The notes: generated from the letters alone by a model not told the origin. A stretch of 64,000 nucleotides of DNA from Gymnorhina tibicen (GCA_013399875.1 VXAZ01002109.1:2105901-2169900); one strand, 5' to 3'; counted from the first letter of the stretch, positions 22,698 to 37,700 are shown. A program made the numbers and translations.

Positions 22698-25696
22698 CCT
22701 GTTATATTAAATAGATTGAAGGATACAGCAGATCTATTTTAATGCTATAATAAGAACTGTGTTTATCCAATAGTGAAGATCTAAATAAACTTACTTTAAA
22801 TGATCCAAATTATATGGTATAAGAAATACACCTTTCTTGTCAATATTAACTTTTATTATGCCTATCATTATATCCAGTGTCAGCTCCAAAGCAAATATAT
22901 CTTTTATTTCTATCAGTTACAATATATAGTAGGAATATGATGAATTCCTACTTTGTCAAAATAAAATATAATTACATATTTACTTCAAGGTGTCTTATAA
23001 TTGTGACATTACAAAAATTCAGGTCTTCCCACACAGAGGTGTAAAAATCAGTCTTGCAAAAAAAGTTAAAATGTGTATTAAGAACTGAATCCAAACCCCA
23101 AATGTTTTGCAGTATCAAAGGACACATGGAAACCATGTCAAAGTCAGTTTAGACTCATGTGACTTACAAAACCTGGAGGTTCAGGGAAACTGAAGGAAAC
23201 TGGAGCCATGGCTGGTTTGGTATTGAGTCATCCACACGGCTCAAACCCTCTAGGTCCCAAAATCCAGTTGCACAGTTATTCCTGCTCCATTTGGTGAAAC
23301 ACCACGGAATCAAAGTGACTGTGACTTGCCTGCAATAAGGAATTCTGTAACTTTTGGTCCTCACCATACCAGTATGCGGTTTTTGGCTTCATTAATATTG
23401 TGAATTTCTACTCACAGATGTACACAATTTTTAGTTACTCAAGGGGCTGGTTTACTCAGTAGGAGGAATCCTACTACAGTCAAGAAGTGCTTCCAGAGCT
23501 GCTCTGTGGAAGGTTTGGAGATTGTATTATATTCATGGTGTTTGGGATGGGTTTTTTCTGTACCATTATTACATGAGGTGTCATGGATGTTTATACTGTA
23601 CCTTGCAGAAGCACAGAATGTGGGGCAAAAAGTACCCACAGGAAAGCAGTTATGAATTCATCTTCAGCCAGAGGCCTAAGTTCAGCAATAACACCAATCT
23701 ATCCTGCCTTTGAACTTGCACAGTATTTTGTTAAAGCAAAGATGGATATGAAACAAATGTTCCATACAGTCTGAAAAATCTCTTTCTTTCTAATGCTTAG
23801 CATTTAGAAACTTAAAATTTAATTTCTCTGCCAGGTCCTGTATTGTCTGCAATTGAATCAAAGACCTAGAGCTAAACAAATTCTACTCTTATCTTCTGGA
23901 AATCAAAATTCCCATTTAGCTGTTGATGCCCTGTCTCCTTTACATTTCAGACCTCGTTTCACTTCTTAAGAGATGTCCCTGAAGTTATCAAATTTTAAAA
24001 CAGAATAAATAAATTTCTGCTCTAAGTAAAATGCATTAATCTATCCATTAAAACTATAATAAATTAAATAAACAAATAAATATAATGCAAATTGAGGCTT
24101 GCACTGCCTAGCTGATATCTACTATCATCTCTACAGAAAGTCTACAGCTCTGGGTCAGATAAACATGTTCTATAGAATATGTGGGAAAAGAAAGTTCTTC
24201 ATTTAATATAAACATACCCAGAAAACTGTTTAAGCTAGTCAGAGGAAATGCAAACTTCTCCCATTCTCCATATCTATAAAAATTCCATATTTTTGCAATA
24301 ATTTACTCTCCAGGATTTAGACACCATATTCAACACTGAAGCGAAAATATATACAAGAATAACAAATGTGATTTCTCGCTTTATGTGAGGTATCCCTTCT
24401 CCAAATGCCCAAGGATAGAACTGAAATGAAGAAGAGGAGATTTATCAATATTTTTGATATTGGGGGTGGTAGTGGTGGGGAGTTAATTCCTTTCTCTTTC
24501 TCATTTTCTTTCCTCTTGCCCTCCTTGTATTACTGCACACTCTCATACTCCTTTTTTCAATAAAGCAGTTTAAATATGTGCAGCACATAGGTGATGGTGG
24601 TTTAATTTCTTCCTGTGGCTGAGATCTGCTCCCTTCCTGCAAGTGCCCTCACTTTCAGGCTAGTGGGCACAGTCTGACTGCTCTTTGTCTTCTTTTGCCA
24701 CCACGTATGACATATGTCCAGTTTCATATTAATGGGGACAGAAAAAGAGAGCCTGGGAACAAGAATGAAATAGTCAAGAGGGCAGATAAATTTGCTTCCT
24801 TCATATCCTTTTTCTTTTCCAAGTCTTGGGATCTTGCTGTAATACATTTCACCTCATCCATCACATGCAGGGACTTCATGACTCATTACCTCCTTTTTCC
24901 AAAAGGGGATCCTCCAGGGATCTCAGGCTGCTCAGGACACCTGGCCCAGAGAAAAGCAAGGCAGAGTCAGATGTTCCATCCACCATGAGGCACAGGATTT
25001 CCAAATCCCATCTTTTTGCTTTGCACTCACAACCTTTCTTTAAATTTGAATATTTTTTTAATCATTGGAGAAAAAATTCTAGCCAGTTCTTTCTATTTTC
25101 AAATGGCATAGTGATCCCAGAGTCATGAATTTAATTTTCTGTTAGTACCATTAGCCTGTTACTTGAAATTGTTGGGTATTTGGTGTTGACTTATTAATGC
25201 AACTTCCTTTACTTTTCCATTACAGTAAGCCTGAATAGTCAATGATACTGAGTTCATCAAAATTTCTCTAGAATCAATTTGTAAATGTAAGACAAACAAC
25301 AAATGCAGGAAAATAACTTAGCAGATGGTTGTTTTTGGTTTTGATTGTTTATAAACAGTGTTACTGTTTATGAATAAGTTTCACTCCAGAAAAACTCCAG
25401 CTGTTAAGAAAAATCCATCCATGTACTATGACAGAAAGTAGTTCAGGGACCCCCTCGTGAATGACATATTGACTAGTAGAATCTCAGGTCTTGTGTTCAA
25501 TGTACCGGTTTCTTTTTTCCCATCTAAATATTCTTTAAAACAATGAAATGTGAGGCAAAGAATGAACGAAAATTTTGCATACATTTCTGTGCCTAATTTC
25601 AGCTGGCTTTTCCTTAGGATATTACCTGAATCAAGCAGCTTCAACACTATTTCTTAATAACCTCAGTTTCCAAAAATGAATTATTTTCTTTACTAG

Positions 25697-25709
25697 CCAC
25701 CAGGTGGCA
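25697..25709 (+). promoter_or_regulatory. CTCF-like motif
   Basis: CCACCAGGTGGCA closely matches the core of the vertebrate CTCF binding consensus (CCACnAGGnGGCA). It also contains an E-box-like CAGGTG. Only the core is matched, and a motif alone does not show occupancy. Confidence 0.4.
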
Positions 25710-28700
25710 ATCATAAACTTCCATAAACTTAGCCTGCTCTAACAACTCTTCTGAAGCAGCTACCGCAGACAGAGAATATGCTGTAAGCAGAAAGCAGAAA
25801 CAGGTATCTCCATGGTGACTATGATACTATGTTGTTTGTCATGGGTGAAACTAGATGAAACCATGCTCATGCTTCTCAATTACGTATTTCATCTCATTAA
25901 GTCCTGAGCAGATAACCTTGAAAAAAATGTGTTCTGCTAAAAGATGTACTTTGTCTCTCACAGCGCCTGTTGATAGCTTATTATCCATGTGGCATTTTCA
26001 AACTTCTGGACAGTGACCATAGTGAATATTCTTGAAAAAAATCTATAGGGATTTTTAAATTGCCTTTTCTACCCAAGTAAAACCTTACAATAATTTGGCT
26101 TAAGTACTTGTTTTTCTCTCTCTCTTATCAGGGCTTTGAGTGAGATATTGCAAAGCTATGGCAGGCAGAGAAAGAGATTCTGCACTTTCCCTCTCTACAC
26201 AATTTGGCTTTTAAACAGCTGAGAGCCCTCCAACAGAATCTTGATTTTCAACATCATTATCATACTCTGAAAATTGAAGATGGAAAGCTCTGTTCTGCAT
26301 GTGTGTTTTATTTTGAACATTCCTGTTGATAAAGATATAGCTAGACATCAGCAGATACTTTTTTCAAAAGTGTTTTACGATCTTACACCCCACTGCTTTT
26401 TGATTTTCATTTTGTTTTTCTTCCTGGTCTATTGCTCCTAGATCTTTACCTGTAGGTCTTTCAGTTTTAGTTTCAAGTGAATCCAGCAATATGGGGGCTG
26501 TCTTCTGCTTAGCTGCATTACAGCTAACTGGAAAACAAAACAACAAAAGAAAGATGTAAAGCAGACATTGATTTTACCTAATCTGATGGGAATCATGTAT
26601 TTTGATTATGCTGCACTTTGTTTTGTCTTTAAAAAAATGGCATAAAGCAAAAAAGAAAAGAAAATTTATTAAAATAATTCAAGACACAATAAGAATATCT
26701 GGAAAAGAAAAGTTAAATTATTAAAAACAATAAGAGAAGTCACAGGAAAAAAAAAAGAAAGAGCAGTTTAAGAACTGTTTTAAGCTCTGATATTAGTTGT
26801 AGGAAAAAAATCCACCCTCCAAGAGGCTTGAAGGACATCAGACTCAGAGCAAGGAAATAAAAGACTTTTGTACCCAGTCTCCTGTTTGCTGGTGAAAATT
26901 ACTTTCAGAAACAACAATGTTAAGAGGACATGAAAAAACAGTAATAATTAAATCATCTCAATCAACTTGAGGCAGCATAAAGACAAGGTAGAACCTTGTA
27001 GATTGATACGGCCTTTGTCTTAATTATTTATCATTTTTTATTTTAAGTGTTCTTCAACATTTTTCTGGAGCATTTGTTAAGTACAAAGTAGGAAACTGGT
27101 GGTCTAGGTGTGTGATTTGATGTAGGAATTCCTGTGATGATGCAGTCTGTTGCTCTCTTGGGCTTTTTGCTGCCCTCCAACACACGCACACAGGTTTGTG
27201 TGTTTTCCTCATCCCTGAGCAAAGCCAAATTTCAAAAATCAAGTACATTTCCATTACAGTTTTAAATTCTCCTCTGTTATTCAGAGATAAGCTAAATTTC
27301 ATTTCTTATAGTCAAATCCAGAAGAGGTAGAAAGGCTTAATATCACTGAAAAGTAAAATCAGGTAATTTCTGATTTTAAAAAGAGAGACTATCTCCATGC
27401 AGTCACCATAAAAAATACAAAGACTCTCTAGGTCCATCAATCTGAGATATTTTTCCCTGCTGATAACTTGCTGTTCCCTGTAAGAGTGGTTAGATGGCAG
27501 TGTTGTTACACGAGTCTAAGCAACCTCTCATTTCTGGTTTTGTCAGAAACCATCATTTCAATCCAATATTACAAAGTCAAAGCATAATTACCACTAATGC
27601 TCCCCCTCTCTTGAGCAATGCCATCAGGGTATATCCTGCAAATGAATGGAAACTGTTAATTATAATTATATTAGACACCCATATTGTACATTTCAGCAAT
27701 GCCGGTGTTGTGTTTGGATCTTTGTTTATCATTACACAGGAGATATTAAAGTAAAAGGATGGAGACCACAGTGACAACACTCCTTTATAGTATGAAAATT
27801 ATGCATCCTATTTCATTAACAGCTCAGCCCAATAACTTAAAAGTGCTTGTAATTGGATTATTCTGTGCCCATATTTTACACATATGTCACCAAAAAAAGA
27901 AGAGAATGTTTAATTAATCTTTTTTTTTAGATTGTTTGCAATCTAATTAAGATGTTTGCTTTCATTGAGAAAGCAATAATATTTCATATTTATTTTGCCT
28001 TGAAACATATATCTTCATTTTCAACCCAACCTCCAGGGAACTATTTCAAGTAGAGCTATAACATGTGTACAGTACAAAATCTTGTCTCTGAAGAAACTGG
28101 GGAATAGCATGTACTTTCTTAGCTCTTCATCCTTTCTTCTTCACACCAATTTTCCTAACTCTGTTTTCCTTTTCACAAAAACCCTAGTTTATTCTTAGCT
28201 TCCTGACCTTTCCAGAAAAGACCTGTCATCTTTTGCTCAACATTTTATTTAGCCGATCTTCCACAAACTGTCTGGTGCACCTCCCTGACATTTTTCAGCT
28301 ATGCTGAATCCTGACTGCTGCACTGACTCTGAAGGTGTGTTACTTTCTTCAAACTTCTGCTGAGTCTTCCTAAAACTTGCCTGAAACTCATATTAGGAAA
28401 GTATCTCTTTAAGCACCCACAAACACATTCATTTGTACTACTTTAACTAAGCCAGTTTGACTAAATTACTGCAATGCAACCCTCTGCAGTGGTGATGCAA
28501 TTGTACTGCTGTAGAAGACCTCCTGCTGGCTGTAAATGTACATCTTTTCCAGCTATAGCAGGGCTGAGTAAGCTGTTAAAGCCGGCAGTAGATCCTTACT
28601 TAGGTCCTAGCAAACATCTCTACCAGTGTTTTCTCCATCCCAAAGTCAGCTTCCACAGTTCTAAAACGTTCCATGCAAAATGAGCCAAATCTGCAATGAG

Positions 28701-31700
28701 CTGCACATCATTTTGAACTGATTAAACCATTAAGCATGCAACTTTTTCCTAATCAGACCAGGATCATAAACCAGAAAAGAACTATCTCACAAAAGTGCAA
28801 AACACAGGTGCCAGGACTCAGCTTTTCCTCACTGTAACCAACAGAAGGTTGTTCAAATAGCCTTTTACTGTCCTAAATCATACTGCTAAATAGTTGGCTG
28901 CTCATACTCATTGCAGTAGACCATTTAAGCACCACACAGATATTTCTCCTTGAAAGGCAATGCCTGGATATCTTTTTTTTTCTTTTCCCTAGTATGATTT
29001 TCCAATCTTCCTCAAACCTAAGTTAGTCTTCTACCAGGATTTCTGCCATGTGGCCAGTAGTCTGGAAGCTCCAGGAGCTGCAAGGCAAGCTGAGGTACTC
29101 AGGGCTGCTGGGGACTGTGTGTACAGCAGAGGACCTTGAAGGCTTCACTGGAGGCAGTGTTCCTTGGACTCCCCAGGTTATCAGCACTGCAGCAGTTTGC
29201 CATGGGGAGTGCCCATGGAGGAAGGAATCAGAAAGCCAGCTGTTAATGAAACAGATTTTTTATTAGAAACCTTCCTGGATCCAGTTGGGAAATTAGAAGA
29301 ATTTGACATGTTTTGGTGGAACATTTGAAATGTTGTTAAATGTGCATTTCCCAGTGGAAGGTTCCCAGACAGCTGTCATAAATTCCGGACAAAAGAGATA
29401 AACAAACAACTGAAGACACCATAACCATTCTCTTCTGTTCCTTGCATTAATGCCTCAGAAACTCATTTGCAATAAAATCCTTTGAGTGTATTCATTTTAA
29501 CTCAGAGACAATTCTGTTGACATTTTGCCAATCTTCAGACAGAAATCATCTTCCAGAAGGAGTGATAGAGATTCTGCATGAATATATGATGAATATACCT
29601 TCATTCATCTGCAACACCCAGGCAGAGTATCTATTATGTATCTATACTCTACATAAACCATTACTCATAAGCAATTATTACATTAATGTTGACATTGCCA
29701 TATATTTAGAGTCAGCTCCTATGTCCTTGCTATGTCTTATGTAGATATATATGTAGATCTTCATGCATGCAGCTCTCAAGAAAACAAATTATGAAATAGA
29801 AATGACAATGGCATATTTATGACTGATCATTATGGAAGATCTTACTGCAGCATCTTTGAGGTTGGTATCGTGGCCTGACATAGTCATCCAAAGTTTCTTA
29901 GGGAGAGAACTAGAAACTTCTTGAGTGACACATCACCCTAAAGTTCTCATGGTGGGAACATCTAAGAGAGGTAAGACAAACTAAGCCTAAGAATGCTTCT
30001 TACTTTTGCTGAATAGAAACAAATCTTGAGCAAATAGGTCAAACCTGGATGTAAAACTCTGGGAGACTTAAAGTTAGTTGAATTTTATCTAGCCTGTAAT
30101 GCCCATATAGACAATCAAGGTCCCTCTCTCACACAAAAATATTGCATTCAACTTACTAAGAGGCCATCCTGACTACATATGAACCTATCAAATATGATGT
30201 TGATATTTGATCTCAATGTAACCTCTTTATCAAAAGCTGGTAATACAGTGTCCCATGAACATATTATAATGCAAGGCATTCCACACTTCTCATTTAAAGT
30301 CAAGTTTCAGTTCAAATATTTTTGTTCTCTTATTTAAAGTTCTCCAGGAAAAAGTGATCTAAAACATTTACATTTATTTAGGGCAACCATTTTTTACTTT
30401 AACATGAAAACCTGTCAATAGGGAGACAGTTGAAAGTTAAAAATAAATTTACACTGAATTGTCCATAGGAGAGATATCACATATGTACAGTAACTTGATG
30501 GCCAATTCAGAAGGTTGTTGGAGCTCCCAGTCAACCCCACAGGACTTTATGATAGCTTTGCTGTCATTTTGTCTCACTCTCTGTGGCATGTATGCATGTA
30601 CCACAAATCTACATTTGAAAAGTCAAGGCAAGTAGATATAGCTAGATGTAATTCATTTCAGTACACACAAGTCTCAGGTTTTTATTATTCTCAGTAACAT
30701 CATACACTGAAAAATAGACATTCAGAATTTTAATTTATTTTCACACAGAAAAGATTTAAAAATAACCTCTATCTCTCTTCAGGTATATAGGAACCAAGGA
30801 GACTATAATTAATGATATGTCCACTAAAATCTTGTGAGCTTTTCCAACTAAGTTGTTCTTGGGGTTGGATAAACAGAGAAAAACTAACAAAGAAACAGGG
30901 AGAGAGAGAACAAGCATGAAATATTTCAATTTTTAAAAGAAAATAACAGTGGAAAGATGTAAAATAATGGAAATTCACCACTCCAAGGACTCAAAGCACA
31001 GGAAGTCATATACAAGCACACTGCAAACAAAAAAAATTGAGAGGAGTTTGTTTAGATTAGCTCTGTATTAAAGTTAAATTATTTTTCTAACATAATTCAA
31101 CAGAAAAAGAAGGATTCCTTATCAAGATGTATGGTAAGTAGATGCAAGGCCATTAGAGATCTTGAAACTGAGGAGATTCATTTAGAGTGATTATTAGAGA
31201 TTTTGCCTTTATGATTTTCTTTACCACATTCTTTTGTTTCATGCAAGTTATCCATCATTTTTATATGGGAAAATACAGTTTTTAATGATTTCTTTTTCAC
31301 TTAGTAATTCATGTTTGAAAGGCAAAATAATAAAGCAGAAGAGCTCACCTGTTATTTTCTTTATTCAAAATTTTTTCAGTATTTCCTCATTTTATTTTGG
31401 GCCCTAGTTACTCCCCTGCAAGTCTATTGCAGAGAGATATTTCACTCTGTCAGAATAAGAGCATAAACTGAGAGAGAGAATAGTTTTAAGATGCACCAGA
31501 GTTCACATTTGGGAAGCTAATACAGGGTCCTACTGAGGAAGCTATATGTGAATCCTATTATGATGCCTGTAAGGACATAGATCTACTAGAGGTGGATCAG
31601 CATGCCTTGGTCCTACTTTAGCTCTCATCCAGCCTAATGACCCCAATATTATAGGGGTGATTCGATGGAAAACACACTGAAATACCTTCCTTTCTCCTAC

Positions 31701-31787
31701 TAATGATACCTTTTTTTCATCATATCCTTTAGTCAGGTAAGTGCAACCTGGCTTTACATGAATGATAAAACTCTGCTATGTCACGTG

Positions 31788-31821
31788 TTTTTACTAGTCA
31801 GGCATTTTTATTAGTCAGGCT
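31788..31821 (+). repeat. 17-bp tandem duplication
   Basis: The unit tttttactagtcaggca is followed immediately by tttttattagtcaggct: two 17-base copies with two differences. A further 'agtcaaagg' follows. It reads as a small slippage or repair duplication with no associated gene. Confidence 0.85.
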
Positions 31822-34224
31822 AGTCAAAGGCAGGTCTCCAGCTTAGGATAATGCAGCTACTAAGTTTTCTGAGTGGATCTAGTCTTCCATACTTAATTAA
31901 TAAAACAAGTCTTACAGACTTACAGTCTTACAGCCAAGAAAGCCAAACAGAAATTTGCTCATGAAAGATTTCAAATATCCTTGGATAGTGGTTGTAATTA
32001 GGCAACTCAAGAGTTCATGCATGTATCTGTGTTTAATTAGCAGGCTACACCACAGTTTTAAACTCCTCTGCAAGTAGATCCTGTCACAACTGTGAACAAG
32101 GCCAAGAATGAATATGCTAAAACTGTTAATAAAGCTGCTGTCTCTCCTTGTTTCAAACTTTGTCTTTCAACTTGGGAGTCTCCTATTCCTCTCAGTTTCT
32201 AATTTGCCCATGGTTGCTACAGTTGATCAGCCTCTCTACTCTAGATTACCTCTACTGCTACAAGACCTCTCAAGAAACCCTTTTTTCTACTGCCTAGTGT
32301 GTTTGTATTAAACAACGTAACAAGGCATATTGTAGTAAACAATATAACTAGAATAACAGAGTAATTGGGGATGGAGTTAGGAGAAATGCTTGCTTTAGTG
32401 CTGCTACATTTTAAACAGACGTAGTTTTTATCTTTTTTTCTCTCTTTTTTTTTAATCACTCCCTTGAATCTCTACAGCTTTCCTCCCTTCGTCTGATCAG
32501 CTGGGTAATTTAATTTAGTAGTGAAGAAAAAAAGTCAATTTGGGTGCCGCTTTGTTTGCTTGATTGTATTTTTCAATGGAAAATGAAACTATCTCACTGA
32601 AGAGCTCTGGGAGAGAGTGTAGGGCAGGCAGAATGCAAAACTTTTAAAGCTGCCTTTATTTTTTCATTCTTCCACTTCAGACATTAAGTAGCTCTCAGCT
32701 GTATTTGTCAAGATAAAATAAAACTGACAAGTTGGCAGGGTGAGAGAAATATGGCTGTACATATGTGAAGAAGACAAAGTCATCAAAAAGAGAATTCAGA
32801 ATGGACAAAAAAGTGATCATGCAATAACAAGAGACTTCTTGTCTTATAAGCTAAAAAAAAATAAAAAACCACCTCAAAAATGCATTGCACTTTACAGGTT
32901 ACTGTTTAATAAAACTATTTCAAGACTATTCAAGAGTGAATGATTCTACAAAGTCTTTTGTGTTGCTAATAGTAACTGATTTCAGGATTTGAACCTCAGG
33001 TCTTTATGAACTCTACAATAATGAAAAAAAAAGTGGGAAGGTCTAAAGTCAAAGGTCAAATACAACTCTCAAAATAAATTTTTTTTTAAACTATCAGATA
33101 ATGAAAGTGGACCATCTAGTAAAATAAAGGTAAGACCATGCCCATTACAGCACAAAGGTATAGAGAGAGACAGCAGATCAGCGTACAGGCAACAGCCACT
33201 GTATGTCAGTTTGATTTGGTGCCCAAGTCAGGGACAGGTCTCTGTGACCATGTGAATGAAAGCAGCTGATGTCAGAGGGCGAGGAGTAGTGAAGACCTAC
33301 CACCAAACTTAGCCTCCTTCTTGAACCCTAAAATCAGCCAACCCATCCTGCCAAGCTCTGAGCCAAGAGGCTTTCAGGAAGAAGGGTTAAAGCCTCTGCA
33401 CCTATAAGGAGCCTGGCAGTTAAAGTGGGACAGGTTAACTCCTTATAACAGTGCAATGCTTAGTAGAAATATACTTGGTTGTGCACCTGAGGTATGAAGC
33501 AAGCAAGGGTGCATGCAGTGTTGTAGCAAAGGCTGCTTAAACTAAACCCTAGAGCACAGAGCTTCTTAGATGGAATAGGATGGCGAGGAGGAAAGGATGT
33601 GACAAATGACTGGCACCATAAATGTATAGGAAAGGATGTTTTTCCTTTGCTTGCCTACCATGCACCAAACTTTTTCACTGCTCTTACAGGAGGAAAGTTT
33701 TCATTTACTTCCTAACTTCCCTAATGCTGTGTTTACTCTTCTGAGATCAAGCAGCTGGAAGTGACTTTGTCCCATCTTGCAAAATGAGCTCAAAAAACAA
33801 GGCAGTAACATTGATTTCTGGAAGGAATGTCAGGCCCAATTCTCCATCTGTCTTGAAAATTCCTTTGGCAACAAATGGCCAGAAATGGACAAGACATACA
33901 AAGGCAACATCACAACATAATTACCTTGTTCTTTTCTGCTGTTGGCAACAGCCAGAGACTGAATTCTGACTTTCCTGAAACTTTGGTATGATTCAAGACG
34001 TCCATCCTTGTATATTTATATGATAGCTCAAGTTTCAAGATCATATGACACTTTAAGCCTAGGAATATTCCCAATAACTTCAGACACATCTGTACTACTG
34101 CATTAATATTGTGCTTTTTAATTGCGCTGGTTGAGTCAGGCAGTCAAGGGTTTCAGCTGTAGTGATATTGTATATGGGAGTATGGAATTTAAAAACACTA
34201 TTCCTTGAAAACTGGAAAGATAAT

Positions 34225-34715
34225 TCCTGGGAGAAGTACAGAGAAATTGTCCAAACAGTTGGGGATTTGGTTAGGAAAGCTAAACCACCGACAGAAGTAA
34301 ATCTGGCCAAGGACATCAAGGGTAACAAAAAAATGTTTCTTTGTGCATCTATATACATCAGCAATAAAAGAAAGAGTAGGGAAAATGTGGGTCCTCTCTG
34401 GAAGATTATGGGAGACCTGTTTTCCCAGGACACAGAGAAGGCTGAAGTACCCAAAGACTTTTTTGCTTCAGTCTTCACCAGCAACTGCTCCAGTCACACT
34501 GCCCAAGTTGCAGAAGGTGAAAGTAGGAACTGGGAGAATGAAGAACTGCCCACTATAGGAGACAGGGTTCAAGAACATCTAAGGAACCTGAAGGTGCACA
34601 GGTCCATAGGTCCTGATGGAAACGGCCGATGAAATGGCTAAGCCACTATCCATCATATTTGAGAAGTCATGGCAGTCTAGTGAGGTTCACACTCTCTGGA
34701 AAATACTACCTGTTA
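34225..34715 (+). mobile_element. CR1 LINE, internal ORF2 fragment lacking the 3' end
   Basis: A fragment from the region upstream of and into the CR1 reverse transcriptase. A frame of about 130 codons stays open to 34632. It contains [20 protein letters not shown], then [29 protein letters not shown] and [15 protein letters not shown] small deletion and frameshift follow, and another frame continues with MAKPLSIIFEKSWQSSEV. The piece ends abruptly near 34715 without the CR1 3' tail. The open frame is a fossil of transposon ORF2, not a host gene. The start is approximate because homology fades upstream. Confidence 0.9.
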
Positions 34716-37700
34716 CATCCCTGAGTAATGTTCAATATCTAATCGAACATTGTTTCTCATTTCACATGGGTGCTGCAATGTCCTTAGTTAGATTCATCAG
34801 GTTATGAGAAATTAAACACTTGAAAATAAATGCAGTAGGTTCCAATGCTCATTTCTTAACCTCTCATGAAATTCATTTAGATTCCAGATGAAGAATTCTC
34901 CATTAGTCATGAGAACTAATAGGCTTATAAATTCATTAATTTTGGATAAGCTTTTTTTTTCCCTAGCAAGTTAATAAACACAGTTTTCAGTTAGCTTTTT
35001 GTCTTTCTTTAAGCAGATAGGAAAGAGCTGGTTCCATTACATTTTGTCTCAATTTAATCCCTCACTGTTACAAGAAGTGGAAAATGCAATTAAATGCACT
35101 TCTGAAACCTTTCCCTAGAGTGCTGTTTACAATATTGCCTGCATTAAGCAGTCCATGTGAGATGATGTATCTGCTCTTCCATATTCATGATAGCCTTAAG
35201 AAACTTCAAAAAATATATATTTATTTTTAGTTAAAGAACGTACAGTCCACAAACAACAAAAAAATCCAAACCAAATAAAAACAACCCCCTCACCTTTTAG
35301 TAGATAAAGATGTTTATGAAGAAATTATAATGTCAGACATGGATTCCTGGCAGATTTATAAGCAGACCATTGTCAAATGTGCCTTAATTTTTGTTTTCAT
35401 GCTGTTTTCTCACTTCCACAAACGAAGAGGTCTCTCCAGATTTCTTCAGTTGACTCCATAGAAATTTCATATGCATTTAATTTTTCCTATCTGTTTGTTC
35501 ATTCTAAGCAAAAAAGAAAGCTGATAGCTTTGACAATAGATATGCTCTAAAAATGTTATCTCCTCATACAAACTGTGCCTAGATAAGCATGGTGGGATAT
35601 ATCTGTAGGCTTCTACACCCAAGGTCATCATCTAAGCTCTTTTTATTAGTTTGGAGGGGGGGGAATAAACAGGGGTTTTTAATGATTGACCCATCTGACT
35701 TGTTCAAGACTTGTATCTTAGGGTGGCATGAGTCACAACTATGTGTTGAACAGTTATCTTCCAAAACTGTCCAGTGTTTGCAATGGTGATGTTACCCTCC
35801 AAAATCATTAGCTTTTTTTTTAAATCTTGGCCTTCTAATTGAAAACTGTCAGAAAATACGGGTTTGGAATTCTAATAGGTTAAATATAAGTTTCTCAAAT
35901 AACTTTTGAAGCACAGAGGAAGAGAGAATGGTCACAACAATAAAAGATTACATGCAAGCAGTAAGGTTAAAAAATAAATAAAATCACTCAATAAAAAAGC
36001 ATCACAAATGGTCTAACATACTGCTGTTAAGTTTCTAGAAGAATATTCAACCAAGGTTCTTAAAAAAGGAAAATCCTAGGGTTTGTTTTTTTCTAGCATA
36101 AAAAGTGCTCTTACAGACTGGCAAGCAATCTGTAAATAGGATACAAAGGACAGGAACGCACATTCAATATCCAGAACAATGGCATGCATAAGCAGCTTTA
36201 CTCCAAACCTGGCCTAGCTTTTCTACAACCTGAAATAATCTTAAATATCCTGGGGGGAAAAGAATGGGTATAAAAGCTGCAGATGACAAAGAATAATTTC
36301 AAAACTTGGTTATAAAATTTAAAGTGAGAAGTCCAAGAAGGTTTCATAATATACGGTGAAGTAGGTAGCAAAATAACACCTGAAACTCAGCATCAGTGAG
36401 CAGAAAGTGCCTCACGTGGAAAAGCATGGCTATAAAAACATCTGTGTAATGGCAAGCTCTAAATTTGATATTACTCAGAAAAGCATAACAGTGTCACAGT
36501 ATATCATTCCCCAAAATATCAACCTGGCAGTCAGGAGAAGAGGCAAAATGATAGAACATAAAGAATTATGAAGGAAGGAATTGGAAACAAAGCAGAAGTT
36601 TTACTGTCATTATGCTATTGTATAAATCTATTTTAAGTCCCCATCTATGAATACTGCATGAAATTCTTGTTACTGTCTCCCAGAGATTTAGAGAGAAATT
36701 GGAAAGGGTACAAATAATGAAGACAACACATTGACAGAGGTTAGGAAGAGTATGTGTCTTCTGGTTAGTAAAAACCAATAGAGTTTTAGGGTAGATACCA
36801 GTTAAATCATGCATGACAAGGAAAAACTACTAAGAAATGACTATTTACTGTCCCTCACCATACAAAACTGAAGAGCACCTACTGATATCACTGTGCAGAT
36901 ATCACAAAAGAGAAATGATCTTTCACAGAGGGGACAATTAAGCTGGAGAAGATGGTGGAAGCTGTAGTGCAAGAGCTTACCAAACGAGACTGAGTATATT
37001 GGAAGAGGAGCCAAAACAATGCTCAAAATTGAATTTTTGTCTGAGTTTCTGGTTTTACCTGGAAAGTATAAAAATACACAAAGGAAAAGTATTTGCTCTT
37101 TTCTTACACATTTTTCCCACATATCTACTACTGGCCATCACTGGAGACAAGATGCTGAGTTTCCTTGACTCAAGTCCCAGTTAGTATAATCCTTCTTGTG
37201 TCCTTAAAGAGAAATATTTAGAAAGTGATGTCTAGCAATAGTTAAGGCCAACAGTTAAGAACTGGTGTCTTATTTAACAATTATCTTCTCAATCTCCTCA
37301 TCCAAACAAGACGTCTACCTCATTCTCCCAAAAATGAATTGTCATAACCTATGAATTAAAAATTTAATCCTGTACTGGAAGAGGATGTGCTTTCTTGAAA
37401 AACACGTATTTACTCTGAAATGTTGGAATTACATTTTCAACAAGATTTCTTTATCGTACTCTCTAATATGTTTCTTTGATGGCAGAAAGTGGAATGAGGA
37501 AAAAGTAGAAAATTTTAAATTGTTGGTGTTTTGCAGAGCAGGATTTTAGTTTTGGTGACAAAATCTCTAAGTTGAATATTTTAACAGTATAGTGACAGCT
37601 TACTTTTCTGAAGGTGCATTTGTAAGACACAACCAAAGGGTGCAAATCAGTGTGTTGCATTTTTTTAAACATAAATTGAAATGAAATAATGCACATTTTT

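Larger units (their letters stand above)
21823..34224. other. Intergenic AT-rich sequence, no gene seen
   Basis: No confident coding exon, RNA gene or young transposon. A 133-codon minus-strand frame at 22296-22697 is discussed as a candidate only. Around 29040-29250 there is a locally GC-richer patch with a 72-codon open frame; I find no domain in it. A strong CTCF-like motif lies at 25697-25709, and a 17-bp tandem duplication at 31788-31821. Confidence 0.6.

Noticed and set aside
29040..29266. GC-richer patch with a 72-codon frame as a possible exon
   Set aside because: No clear acceptor and donor pair and no recognisable protein; more likely an old unrecognised repeat.
34162..34632. 156-codon open frame as a possible host gene
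   Set aside because: Its text matches CR1 ORF2, and it is truncated at both ends with a frameshift at about 34632.
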